The position numbers and the translations under genes were made by a program. This document shows, piece by piece, positions 14,933 to 22,788 of a stretch of DNA of 64,000 nt. Source of the DNA: JAXDAY01 sp034679345 (GTDB lineage: Bacteria > Eisenbacteria > RBG-16-71-46 > CAIMUX01 > VGJL01); contig JAXDAY010000031.1 in assembly GCA_034679345.1 (NCBI GenBank), forward strand, positions 124,001-188,000, read 5' to 3'. Under the pieces are notes generated by a model. The model did not search any database, was not told where the DNA came from, and saw only the letters and a program-made list of their open reading frames with translations. Position 1 is the stretch's first letter, and the number at the start of each line of letters is the position of its first letter.

Positions 14933-16858
14933 TCATCGGACGATCCAGACGCGCCGCGTGGCGCCGGTCTCCTCACCGGCGACGCGAAGCAGATAGAGCC
15001 CCGATGGAAGCGGTCGCCCCGAGGCGTCTCGACCGTCGAAGGTCGCGCCCGCCGCAGTCGCTTGAAGGCTGCGCAGCCGTCTTCCCGAAGGATCGATCAC
15101 CTCGACGCGGGCCTCCCGTGGCGGGCCGGCCCATGGAATGCGAAAGGGGGGAGCTCCCGGCGAAGGAAAGGGCCTTCCCAGCAGAAGAGAGACCACGGGA
15201 GGATCGGCGACTCCCGAGCCTCCCAGCGAGTCCTTGAGGATCCAGTCGTCGGGATCGATCTTGACATGGGTCGGCTCGGCGCGGACCGCGATCTCAAAGC
15301 TCTGCACCCTCAGACTGTCCCGCACGACGAGGCGATACTCCCCGAGGGCGTCGCGGATCTCGAACTCGATCGGCATCGCGTAAGGATCCTCCGGCTGGGT
15401 CTGTTCGATCGTGAGCCGAAGCCGGTCGGGCGGGAGGAACTCGCTGGTGGCGACGTAGATGGGGCGCCCCGTCCCATAGACCCACGGATCGAAGAACCAC
15501 CTCAGGCCGCGCGCGCATGTATCCTCGCAGACTCGAATGAAATCCTCCGTGTCGGCGTTGGAGTAGGCGTGCTCCCCGCGGTAGCGCTCGAGGATCTCGA
15601 AGAGGGCGCGCTCGCCCACGATCCAGCGCAGCATGTGCAGGACCCACGCGCCTTTGTGATAGACGGTGGAGTTGAAGAGGTAGTCGGGCGGGACGACCGC
15701 CCCGGGGAAGTTGGGGCGCCACATGCCGCGCATCGCGTCGCGGTAGGCTTCGATCCCGCCGCGCGACTCCGCCCAGAGCGCTTCCGCGTAGCGCGCGAAG
15801 CCCTCGTTCAGCCAGATGTGGTCCCAGCTCTTCGGGGTGATCATGTCGCCGAACCATTGATGGGCCAGTTCGTGCGCGACGAGCCAATCGAAGTCCTCGG
15901 TGCCGTCGACGGAGTACTCCCCCATCGAGGAGAGGGTCTGGTGCTCCATCGCCCCGCCCCAGGAGAACTCCGCCATACCGTACTTCTCGCCGGCGAACGG
16001 GTAGGGTCCGAATCGTTCCTCGAAGGCGGCGATCATCGCAGGCGTCCGCCCCCAGGAGATCTCGGCATCGGCTCGATCCTCCGGGTAGGCGAGGTAGAGC
16101 AGCGGCAAGGGCTCGCCCTGCTCGCCCTGGTAGAGATCCTCGAAGACCTCGTAGTTCGTGCAGGCGACGCTCACCAGGTAGGGAGCGATCGGGTGCTCCT
16201 CGCGCCAGACCATCGTGCGTCTGCCGTGCGCAGTCTCGTCGGAGACGAGCGCGCCGTTCGAGCCGGCGAAGAGGGTGTCGGGAATCTCCAGGATGATCGT
16301 CGCCGTGAGCTTGTCGCCCGGATGGTCCTTGCACGGCCACCAACTCGAGCTCGACGATGGCTCGCTCAGGGTGTACGCCGCGGGGACGCCGTTTCGGTCC
16401 TGAAAGGAAAATCCCAGCAGCCCCTCGTACGGCGGATGGCCCCCGTAGCGGATGGCGATCTGAGCCTCTTCTCCCGGCAGGAGCGGGGGATCGAGGGAGA
16501 TGGCGATCTCGCGGTTCTGATGCAGGAACTCCGTCGAGGCTGGACCTCGCCAGACCGAGAGGACCTCGAGGGAGTCGGTCAGGTCGAGGCGGAGAGTCTC
16601 CATAGCTGCCACGGCGCGGATCCGGTGAACGGCGCGTCCCTCGATCCGGCGGCGGTCGAAATCCAGGCGCAGCCCGAGCTCCACATCGAGGCAATCGTAG
16701 CCGGAGTCGTCGCGCTCGAGCGCGATGGCCGGCGCGCCAGGAAGGAGCTTTCCCTCGTGCGGCTCGGGGAGATCGGGGCCGGCAGCCGCCCTCTCCGAGG
16801 ATGCGATCGCCAGCTCCATCAAGAGCCCCATGACGAGGACGGCGGCCGTCGATCTCAC
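14933..16858 (-). CDS. Secreted M1-family zinc aminopeptidase with FlgD-like C-terminal domain
   Basis: A 641-residue exported metallopeptidase. The GTG at 16858 overlaps the ispH stop as GTGA and opens a signal peptide (MRSTAAVLVMGLLMELAIASS). Exopeptidase motif GGAMEH lies just before the zinc site; His329, Glu330 and His333 form HELAH, and Glu352 follows 18 residues later in WLNEGFARY, the exact M1 spacing. The last about 90 residues look like a FlgD-type/type-A sorting-like Ig domain (VEVIDPSGRRLRSL, DGRDASGRPLPSGLYLLRV), as in two other secreted proteins of this window. Probably trims peptides outside the cell or in the periplasm. Confidence 0.92.
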   Translation of the reverse strand: MRSTAAVLVMGLLMELAIASSERAAAGPDLPEPHEGKLLPGAPAIALERDDSGYDCLDVELGLRLDFDRRRIEGRAVHRIRAVAAMETLRLDLTDSLEVLSVWRGPASTEFLHQNREIAISLDPPLLPGEEAQIAIRYGGHPPYEGLLGFSFQDRNGVPAAYTLSEPSSSSSWWPCKDHPGDKLTATIILEIPDTLFAGSNGALVSDETAHGRRTMVWREEHPIAPYLVSVACTNYEVFEDLYQGEQGEPLPLLYLAYPEDRADAEISWGRTPAMIAAFEERFGPYPFAGEKYGMAEFSWGGAMEHQTLSSMGEYSVDGTEDFDWLVAHELAHQWFGDMITPKSWDHIWLNEGFARYAEALWAESRGGIEAYRDAMRGMWRPNFPGAVVPPDYLFNSTVYHKGAWVLHMLRWIVGERALFEILERYRGEHAYSNADTEDFIRVCEDTCARGLRWFFDPWVYGTGRPIYVATSEFLPPDRLRLTIEQTQPEDPYAMPIEFEIRDALGEYRLVVRDSLRVQSFEIAVRAEPTHVKIDPDDWILKDSLGGSGVADPPVVSLLLGRPFPSPGAPPFRIPWAGPPREARVEVIDPSGRRLRSLQATAAGATFDGRDASGRPLPSGLYLLRVAGEETGATRRVWIVR

Positions 16859-18078
16859 GAGACGGCTCCCGGGCCCAGGATGGATTCGATGAAGCCGGCC
16901 GGGGCCCCGCGGAGGGAGAGCAGCCGCTCGATGGCAAGGCCGATCTCGCGGTTGGGGGTCGAGGCGCCCGCCGTGAGCCCGATCTTCAGGGCACCGTCCG
17001 GCAGCCACGGGCCTTCGACCACCGGATCGGCATCGCCGAAGGGCTTGTGGCGGATCCAGCGCGCCGAGATCAGGTCGGCCGCGCCCTCGACATGGAAGGT
17101 CGGGACGCTCTCGAGGCCGATCTCGACAAGATGACCCGTGTTGCTCGAGTTGAAGCCGCCGATGACGATCAGAAGGCCGGGACCGGCCTCCAAAAGCTCG
17201 ATCACGGCATCCTGCCTGTCCTGGGTGGCGCTGCAGATCGTCTCGAAGCTCGCGAATCGGCCCCGCGCCTCGCCGGCGTAGCGGGCCTCGATGCTGCGCC
17301 GCAATCGCCCCGCGATCGCCAGCGACTCGGAGGAGAGCATCGTCGTCTGATTCGCCAGCCCGATCCGCTGCAGGTCCCGGGCGGGATCGAAGCCGGGTGA
17401 GCAGGCCCCGGAGAAGAAATCGAGGAAGGCGTCGCGATCGCCGTCCTCCTCGATCATGCGGGCGACCCGTTCGGCCTGCTCCATGTCCCGGACGACCAGG
17501 TAGGCGCCGCCGCGCGCCGCGACCTGGGAGCATGTCGCTCGGGTCTCCTCATGGTCGGCTTTGCCGTGGATGATCGAGGTGATCCCCTCGGCGGCGTAGC
17601 GGGCGACGCTCTTCCAGACGTTCAGCACCGACCCGCAGGTCGTGTCGACCAGAATCGCGCCGATCCGCCGCAGCTCATCGAGCTCGCTCTGCTCGATGCC
17701 GAATGCGGGGATCACGACGACATCCTCTTCCCCGATGCCCGCCAGGCGGCGTTCGATCGGGCCGTCAGCTGGGAGGCGCTCGATCCCCATCCGGCGGAGC
17801 CGCTCGTTCACCCATGGGTTGTGGATGATCTCGCCGGTGATGAAGATCCGCCGGTCGGGGAACTTCTCGCGGGTCTCGTAGGCGTACTCGACCGCGCGGT
17901 CAACCCCGTAGCAGAAGCCGAACTCCCGGGCGAGCTGGATGGTCGTCTCGCCGTGGGCGATTCGCCGATCGTGGGCGCCGAGCCACTCCACGAGCCGGCT
18001 GCGATAGTCTTCCTCCAGGGCGGGGAGAATCTCCTCCCGTCGCCCGAGACCCTTTCGATAGATCCGTCCTTCGCCCAT
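16855..18078 (-). CDS. ispH: 4-hydroxy-3-methylbut-2-enyl diphosphate reductase IspH
   Basis: A 407-residue 4Fe-4S enzyme for the last step of the MEP isoprenoid pathway (HMBPP to IPP and DMAPP). The cluster ligands are Cys56 (FGFCYGVDRA), Cys148 (DTTCGSV) and Cys282 (ETICSATQDRQ). GEIIHNPWV, GKADHEET and NSSNTGHL are also recognisable. At about 400 residues it is the long form known from cyanobacteria, plants and several other phyla rather than the about 315-residue E. coli form. The ATG at 18078 is preferred over 18111, because GGAG lies 8 bases before it and a TACAAT box overlaps the upstream ATG. First gene of the minus-strand run. Confidence 0.93.
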   Translation of the reverse strand: MGEGRIYRKGLGRREEILPALEEDYRSRLVEWLGAHDRRIAHGETTIQLAREFGFCYGVDRAVEYAYETREKFPDRRIFITGEIIHNPWVNERLRRMGIERLPADGPIERRLAGIGEEDVVVIPAFGIEQSELDELRRIGAILVDTTCGSVLNVWKSVARYAAEGITSIIHGKADHEETRATCSQVAARGGAYLVVRDMEQAERVARMIEEDGDRDAFLDFFSGACSPGFDPARDLQRIGLANQTTMLSSESLAIAGRLRRSIEARYAGEARGRFASFETICSATQDRQDAVIELLEAGPGLLIVIGGFNSSNTGHLVEIGLESVPTFHVEGAADLISARWIRHKPFGDADPVVEGPWLPDGALKIGLTAGASTPNREIGLAIERLLSLRGAPAGFIESILGPGAVS

Positions 18079-18125
18079 CGCGTCGGCTCCAATCCTCCTG
18101 CAACCCTTCATTGTACAGTCTTCTG

Positions 18126-18143
18126 CGGCCGCTCCGGCGGCCG
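18126..18143. other. Perfect inverted repeat between divergent ispH and regulator genes
   Basis: CGGCCGC-TCCG-GCGGCCG: 7-bp arms with a 4-base loop in the 171-bp gap between ispH (minus) and the KaiC-REC gene (plus). It lies just upstream of a TACAAT box for ispH. It may be an operator; short G/C palindromes are also expected by chance here. Confidence 0.25.
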
Positions 18144-18249
18144 AATCGCGCCCGCGCGCATCTCCACGGGGCGGAGGCCTCTATCGCTCAGGTCCGACGA
18201 ATGCCCGACCGATAGTAATTGAGCGTCCTGGAGGCGTGTGGGGGATGAA

Positions 18250-19902
18250 ATGGAAGGAACGATCCGCACTGGAATCGGCTTGCTCGATGATCACATCGGA
18301 GGGTTTCTCAAGGGGAAGCCCTATCTCGTCTTCGGCGAGGCCGGCAGCGGGAAGAGCCTGCTCGGGCTGCAGTACCTGCTGCGGGGACTGGACTCCGGGG
18401 AGGCGGGGATCTGTCTGTCGCTGGAGCGACCGGCCGACCTCATTGCCCAGGGGCTCTCGCTGGGCCTCGACATCGAACCCGGCGTGGCCCGAGGCGACCT
18501 GATCTTCCTGGAGTATGACCATAACGTGACGGGTCGAATCCTCCGCTACGGGTGGAAACCCTTCCTGGAGCAGCTGGCCCCCTTCCGGCTCGAGCGGACG
18601 ATCCGACGGATCGTCTTCGATCCGATCCTGCCGCTCGTGGCCGGGACGACTGAGGAGGGACGCCTCCGATACGATCTGCGCTATCTCGCCGAGACGCTCG
18701 AGGAGTGGGAATGGACCCCGCTCTTCCTGAACGACCGTGGGGCCACCCAGGGGCACCCTTCCCTCTACCGCGTGGTATCGGAGATCTGTTCCGGCGTGTT
18801 CGAGCTGCAGGACGAGGTGGAGAACCTGGAGTCGAACAAGTACCTGTTCATCCACAAGCTCCGTCAACCTTCGGATCGACTGCGGAAGATCCCCTTCTCG
18901 ATCCGGCAGGGCACGGGGCTCGTCGAGACCGCCTCCAAGCCGACGGAGGCTGCCGCGTTGGCCGCCGGTTCCGCGGTCGCGTCTTCCGGCCGTCGCAAGG
19001 TGTTGCTTGCCGATGACGATCCCTTCGTCCGATCGCTCTTGAAGAAGGCTCTCCGCGAGGAGTTCGACGTGGCGATGGCGGAGGACGGCGTGGAAGCGCT
19101 CACCCTCACCCTCAGGGAGAAGCCGGACGTCCTCGTCCTCGACATCATGCTGCCGAAGCTCACGGGTTTCGAGGTGACCCGCAGTCTCCGCGCATGCGGA
19201 TTCGCGCAGCCGATCCTCCTGGTGTCCGGCCTGATCGATCCGAACGAGCGAGTCCGGGGTCTTTCGCTCGGCGCAAACGACTTCATCACGAAACCATTCC
19301 AGCTCCAGGAGATCGTCGCGCGAATCCGAAACGCCAGTCGGTTCCGCATGGAGGACTCCGCCGTCTGCGGGCAGGCCGACCTCGAGAGCCTGCTCCGCGC
19401 GGCGCGCAGCCGGTTGCTCGAGCCGGGGGAGTTCCTCGAGAAGCTCGCAGAGGCCTGCGCCAATGTCGAGAAGTTCAAGGTCTCGCTCGGAGTCGTCCGA
19501 CTGGGTTGGCCCGGCGGGACAGCGGAGGAGATCTGGTCGCGAGATCTCGGCGTCGAGATCGAGTCTCTGACTCGCCCGGAAGACCTCATGACGCTCCTTC
19601 CCTCGGGGGAGATCGTCGTCGCGCTCCTCACCGAGACAGTGGATGGGACGCTCGCCTACCTGCGGAAGATCCGGCGCGAATGGTCGGCCAGGGGCGCGCA
19701 GAAGCCGGGTCGACCGCCCGGGGATCTTCAGGTCTCCTATGGCGCGATCGAGCCGACGGGACGGCCCGTGTCGGATCCCTCGGAGGCGATCGATCGCATC
19801 GGGCCGCCTCGATTCGCGCTCATGCAGGACCCGCGCTTCGCCCCGATTCCGGGAATCGACCTCGCCAGCGGACGGACGAAGGCCACGGGCACCGATTCCT
19901 GA
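18250..19902 (+). CDS. KaiC-like ATPase / receiver / degenerate GGDEF fusion regulator
   Basis: A 550-residue soluble protein of three parts. Residues about 1-230 are a KaiC/RadA-type ATPase: RTGIGLLDDHIGGFLKG, Walker A GEAGSGKS (29-36), a Walker B-like RRIVFD. Residues about 250-370 are a receiver with Asp255-257, phospho-acceptor Asp298 (VLDIMLP) and Lys348 (ITKPF). The C-terminal about 175 residues follow the secondary pattern of GGDEF domains (FLEKLAEACANVEKFKVSLGVV; later LMTLLPSGEIVVALL), but the signature reads SGEI at 452-455, so cyclase activity is unlikely. The ATG at 18250 has GGGGGA close upstream; an in-frame GTG at 18238 is possible. It ends 7 bases before an exopolysaccharide-like operon and probably regulates it. 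Confidence 0.8.
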   Translation: MEGTIRTGIGLLDDHIGGFLKGKPYLVFGEAGSGKSLLGLQYLLRGLDSGEAGICLSLERPADLIAQGLSLGLDIEPGVARGDLIFLEYDHNVTGRILRYGWKPFLEQLAPFRLERTIRRIVFDPILPLVAGTTEEGRLRYDLRYLAETLEEWEWTPLFLNDRGATQGHPSLYRVVSEICSGVFELQDEVENLESNKYLFIHKLRQPSDRLRKIPFSIRQGTGLVETASKPTEAAALAAGSAVASSGRRKVLLADDDPFVRSLLKKALREEFDVAMAEDGVEALTLTLREKPDVLVLDIMLPKLTGFEVTRSLRACGFAQPILLVSGLIDPNERVRGLSLGANDFITKPFQLQEIVARIRNASRFRMEDSAVCGQADLESLLRAARSRLLEPGEFLEKLAEACANVEKFKVSLGVVRLGWPGGTAEEIWSRDLGVEIESLTRPEDLMTLLPSGEIVVALLTETVDGTLAYLRKIRREWSARGAQKPGRPPGDLQVSYGAIEPTGRPVSDPSEAIDRIGPPRFALMQDPRFAPIPGIDLASGRTKATGTDS

Positions 19903-19909
19903 GGTGCTC

Positions 19910-21196
19910 ATGGCGAAGCGCGGCTGGATGCTCGCAGTCCTTCTGCTTGCGGCGAGGGCCGTCTCGGCCGCGCCGCTTCCGCCCGGCGTCGCCGACAGCC
20001 TGTTGATCCAGGCGCGGCGGGCGCACTGGGCGGGCGACGAAGCCAGCGCGATTCCCGTATTCGAGCGCTACCTGGAATCGAACCCCAGGGATCGCTCTGT
20101 GCGGTTGGATCTCGCCAACGCCTTCGCCTGGTCGGGCAATCCGGAGCGGGCTCTTCCGCTCTACCGCGATCTGCTCGCATCCGATCCCGTCGATCCGGCG
20201 CTCTTGCGCGCCCATGCGGACTGCCTCCGATGGGCCGGAAGGGTCGAGGAATCGCTCGACGCGTATCGAATCCTGCCCGAGCCTCCGCAGGAGCCTGAGG
20301 TCCGTCGCGAGATCGAACGGTTGCGGCGCACTCTCGATCCCGCCGGGTTCGGCGAGTCGTTCCACTTCAGCGATTCGGGCGATCTGACGGCCGATCTGCA
20401 CCAACTCGCTTGGCGGCTCCTGGGCGGTTCGGCGAGGAGCCTGTCGCTTGGGCTCGGGATGCAGCGCATGCGGGAGGAGCGAATCGGCGTGAAGCGCGCC
20501 ACTCCGTGGGGCCGGAGCCTGGTCCTTCAGGCCGCATCCGAGCTTGGTCCGGGGCGGTCGCTGCGCATCGAGGCGGGCGGCATCGGCTACGCCGACGGTC
20601 CGGGCCATCCGAGGATTGCGGCGCGTCTGCGATCGATGCTCCTCCGCAGCGTGCCATTGGAGATCCGGGCCGCCTACCGCGACCGGGCATTCGATCTGCG
20701 GAGCGTGCGGGCGCACGAGCGCAGGATCGAGGGGCTCGACGGCTCGTTGGCGGGCTACGTCTCGATAGGGCACGCCGGCGGAGCGTACGCGCGCTTGCGA
20801 GCGGGTCGCTATAGCGACGGGAACGACTTCCGCGGAGCCGACCTCTCCTGCGACGCGGCGATCCATGGCGGGCTGCGGGCGGCGGTCAGCGGATCGGGGA
20901 CGGATCATGCCCGTGGATCGGACGACTACTATGCCGCCCGCGAGGAGTGGACACTCGCAGGGCACTTGATCCTCGATCGCGTCGTCTCAGGATCGCATCA
21001 CCTCCGGCTGGACGGTTGGGCTGGACGTATCGGAAACATCTACGGCGACGGGGACGTCGCGGGCGTCCGGTGCGACTACACCGGTCCCCTCGCCGGGGCG
21101 ATCTGGCTCCGGTTGGCCGGCGAGTTGGGGCAGTCGAGGCAGAGATCGTCGTACGAGAGCAGGCAGCTGACGATCGCCGCCGATTGGAGGCCGTGA
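19910..21196 (+). CDS. TPR plus beta-barrel outer-membrane protein (YaiO/PgaA-like), exopolysaccharide export
   Basis: A 428-residue protein with a signal peptide (WMLAVLLLAARAVSAAP). Residues about 25-150 contain two to three TPR-like helical pairs (ARRAHWAGDEASAIPVFERYL; LANAFAWSGNPERALPLYRDLL). The rest is made of short amphipathic strands with alternating hydrophobic residues typical of an outer-membrane barrel, ending ITIAADW-like (LTIAADWRP). This is the arrangement of YaiO-type barrels and, in smaller scale, PgaA/PelB exporters. The start ATG at 19910 has GAGGT upstream and follows the regulator stop by 7 bases. It likely forms or gates the outer-membrane exit for the polymer made by the next gene. 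Confidence 0.75.
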   Translation: MAKRGWMLAVLLLAARAVSAAPLPPGVADSLLIQARRAHWAGDEASAIPVFERYLESNPRDRSVRLDLANAFAWSGNPERALPLYRDLLASDPVDPALLRAHADCLRWAGRVEESLDAYRILPEPPQEPEVRREIERLRRTLDPAGFGESFHFSDSGDLTADLHQLAWRLLGGSARSLSLGLGMQRMREERIGVKRATPWGRSLVLQAASELGPGRSLRIEAGGIGYADGPGHPRIAARLRSMLLRSVPLEIRAAYRDRAFDLRSVRAHERRIEGLDGSLAGYVSIGHAGGAYARLRAGRYSDGNDFRGADLSCDAAIHGGLRAAVSGSGTDHARGSDDYYAAREEWTLAGHLILDRVVSGSHHLRLDGWAGRIGNIYGDGDVAGVRCDYTGPLAGAIWLRLAGELGQSRQRSSYESRQLTIAADWRP

Positions 21197-21203
21197 GCCG
21201 AAG

Positions 21204-22514
21204 ATGCGCCGATCCGTCGTGTACCTGGCCCTGTTCACGTTCCTCGCGGGAGTCTTGAGCCTCCTCGGGTACCTGGTCTACTCGCTCTTGTTCGACCAGC
21301 CGGTCCCCGTGATGCCCGATCTCATCCGCGACGCAGGCGGCTTCTTCTTCATCTTCATGTGCATCCTGCTTCTGCGCTATCTCATCCTCATGTGGTTCTC
21401 CTACCTCAGCCAGGTGGAGGTGACGACCGATGAGGATGCCCTGGCTCTTCCAGGCGTCAGCATTCTCGTGCCGGCATACAACGAAGGGGCGAGCATCCAG
21501 GCCTCGATCCGATCGCTCCTCGAGCTCGACTACCCGAACTACGAGATCCTCGTCATCGACGACGGCTCCACAGACGACACCTATGCGAAGGCGCGGGCCA
21601 TGGAGGGGCGCTATTCGGGCGCGCGGGTGCGCGTCCTGCACCGGAGCAACGGCGGGAAGGCGCGGGCGTTGAACCTCGGCATCTCCGCGGCGAGCGAGGA
21701 TCTCATCCTCTGCATGGATGGGGACTCGAAACTCGCGCCGGCAAGCCTCCGCCGTGCGGTGCGACATCTCAACGATCCCACCGTCGGGGCGGTCGCAGGC
21801 AACGTCAAGGTCGTCAACCGCGTCAATATGCTCACGCGTCTCCAGGCGCTGGAATACGTCGAAGGGTTGAACATCATCCGCCACGCCCAGGCCTTCCTCC
21901 GCTCCGTCGTGATCATCCCCGGGCCTTTCGGGCTCTTCCGCAAGCGAGTCCTGCTCGAGGCCGGCGGCTACGACGTGGACACCTATGCGGAGGACGCCGA
22001 TCTCACCCTCGAGATCCTCGAGCGTGGATGGAAGATTCGCTACGAGCCCGAGGCCGTCGCCTTCACGGAGGCGCCGGAGGGGATGCGCGACCTGATGAAA
22101 CAGCGCTACCGCTGGACTCGCGGCCTGCTGCAGGCGATGCGCAAGCGGATGGGCGCCGTGTTGCGCTTGCGCAACACGGGCCTCTCGCTGGGCGTCATCT
22201 ACCTGATGTTCGAGGGTCTGATCTGGCCGGCGGTGAACGTCGCCGCGCAGATCTTCCTGGTCTACGTCGCGGCCGCCTTCGGCTACGGCAACCTGCTCCT
22301 GCTCTGGTGGGCCCAGCTCACCGTGCTGGATCTCGTCGCGGCGCTCTACTGCGTCGTCGTCGAGGAGGAATCGCTCGCGCTGGTTCCCTACGCGATCCCG
22401 TACCGCCTCTTCTTCACCATCTGCCTCGACGTCGGACGTGTGGCCTCTTCGATCGAGGAGATGTGCCACGTGGAGATGGGGTGGGGGAAGCTGGAACGCA
22501 GAGGGAGGCTCTAG
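21204..22514 (+). CDS. Processive GT2 polysaccharide synthase (PgaC/BcsA-like)
   Basis: A 436-residue inner-membrane glycosyltransferase. Two N-terminal membrane helices (about 5-28 and 47-67) precede the GT-A domain. The catalytic motifs are all present: Asp119-Asp120 (VIDDGST), Asp172-x-Asp174 (MDGDS), Glu263-Asp264 (EDADLTLE) and QRYRW at 300-304, the processivity signature. Three or four C-terminal helices follow (VIYLMFEGLIWPAV; LLLLWWAQLTVL). The end EMGWGKLERRGR is like PgaC. It should polymerise a beta-linked sugar from a UDP-sugar and move it across the membrane; the nearby deacetylase suggests an amino sugar. It begins 7 bases after the barrel gene. Confidence 0.9.
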   Translation: MRRSVVYLALFTFLAGVLSLLGYLVYSLLFDQPVPVMPDLIRDAGGFFFIFMCILLLRYLILMWFSYLSQVEVTTDEDALALPGVSILVPAYNEGASIQASIRSLLELDYPNYEILVIDDGSTDDTYAKARAMEGRYSGARVRVLHRSNGGKARALNLGISAASEDLILCMDGDSKLAPASLRRAVRHLNDPTVGAVAGNVKVVNRVNMLTRLQALEYVEGLNIIRHAQAFLRSVVIIPGPFGLFRKRVLLEAGGYDVDTYAEDADLTLEILERGWKIRYEPEAVAFTEAPEGMRDLMKQRYRWTRGLLQAMRKRMGAVLRLRNTGLSLGVIYLMFEGLIWPAVNVAAQIFLVYVAAAFGYGNLLLLWWAQLTVLDLVAALYCVVVEEESLALVPYAIPYRLFFTICLDVGRVASSIEEMCHVEMGWGKLERRGRL

Positions 22515-22568
22515 GTCCGCTGACGCGCCGGCCTCTGGGATGTCGCCGGGGCGAGATGGAGTGACACG

Positions 22569-22784
22569 ATGGATCTGATCCCGTTCTTCTCGACCGCGAT
22601 TCTGATCGCGACGATCGCCTCGATCGTCCTCGCGGTGAGCTCCTATACCGCCTACAAGCTGAGGGAGCGACGCCGCCCGAATCGCGACTTCAGCTCCCGG
22701 GAATTGCGGGAGGCGAGCTTCTTCCAACGCTACTCGCCCGGGGAGAAGCGCTCGACCGGCACCGACGGCGCGGGGAGGGAGTAG
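22569..22784 (+). CDS. Small single-pass membrane protein in the polysaccharide operon (PgaD-position)
   Basis: A 71-residue protein, ATG preceded by GGAG. One membrane helix spans about 7-28 (FFSTAILIATIASIVLAVSSY); the C-terminal 45 residues are charged and probably cytoplasmic (KLRERRRPNRDF). No family was recognised. Its place between the GT2 synthase and the deacetylase, with 4 bases to the next gene, parallels PgaD, the small subunit needed for PgaC function in E. coli, though PgaD has two helices and no sequence resemblance was noticed. Confidence 0.65.
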   Translation: MDLIPFFSTAILIATIASIVLAVSSYTAYKLRERRRPNRDFSSRELREASFFQRYSPGEKRSTGTDGAGRE

Positions 22785-22788
22785 GGCG

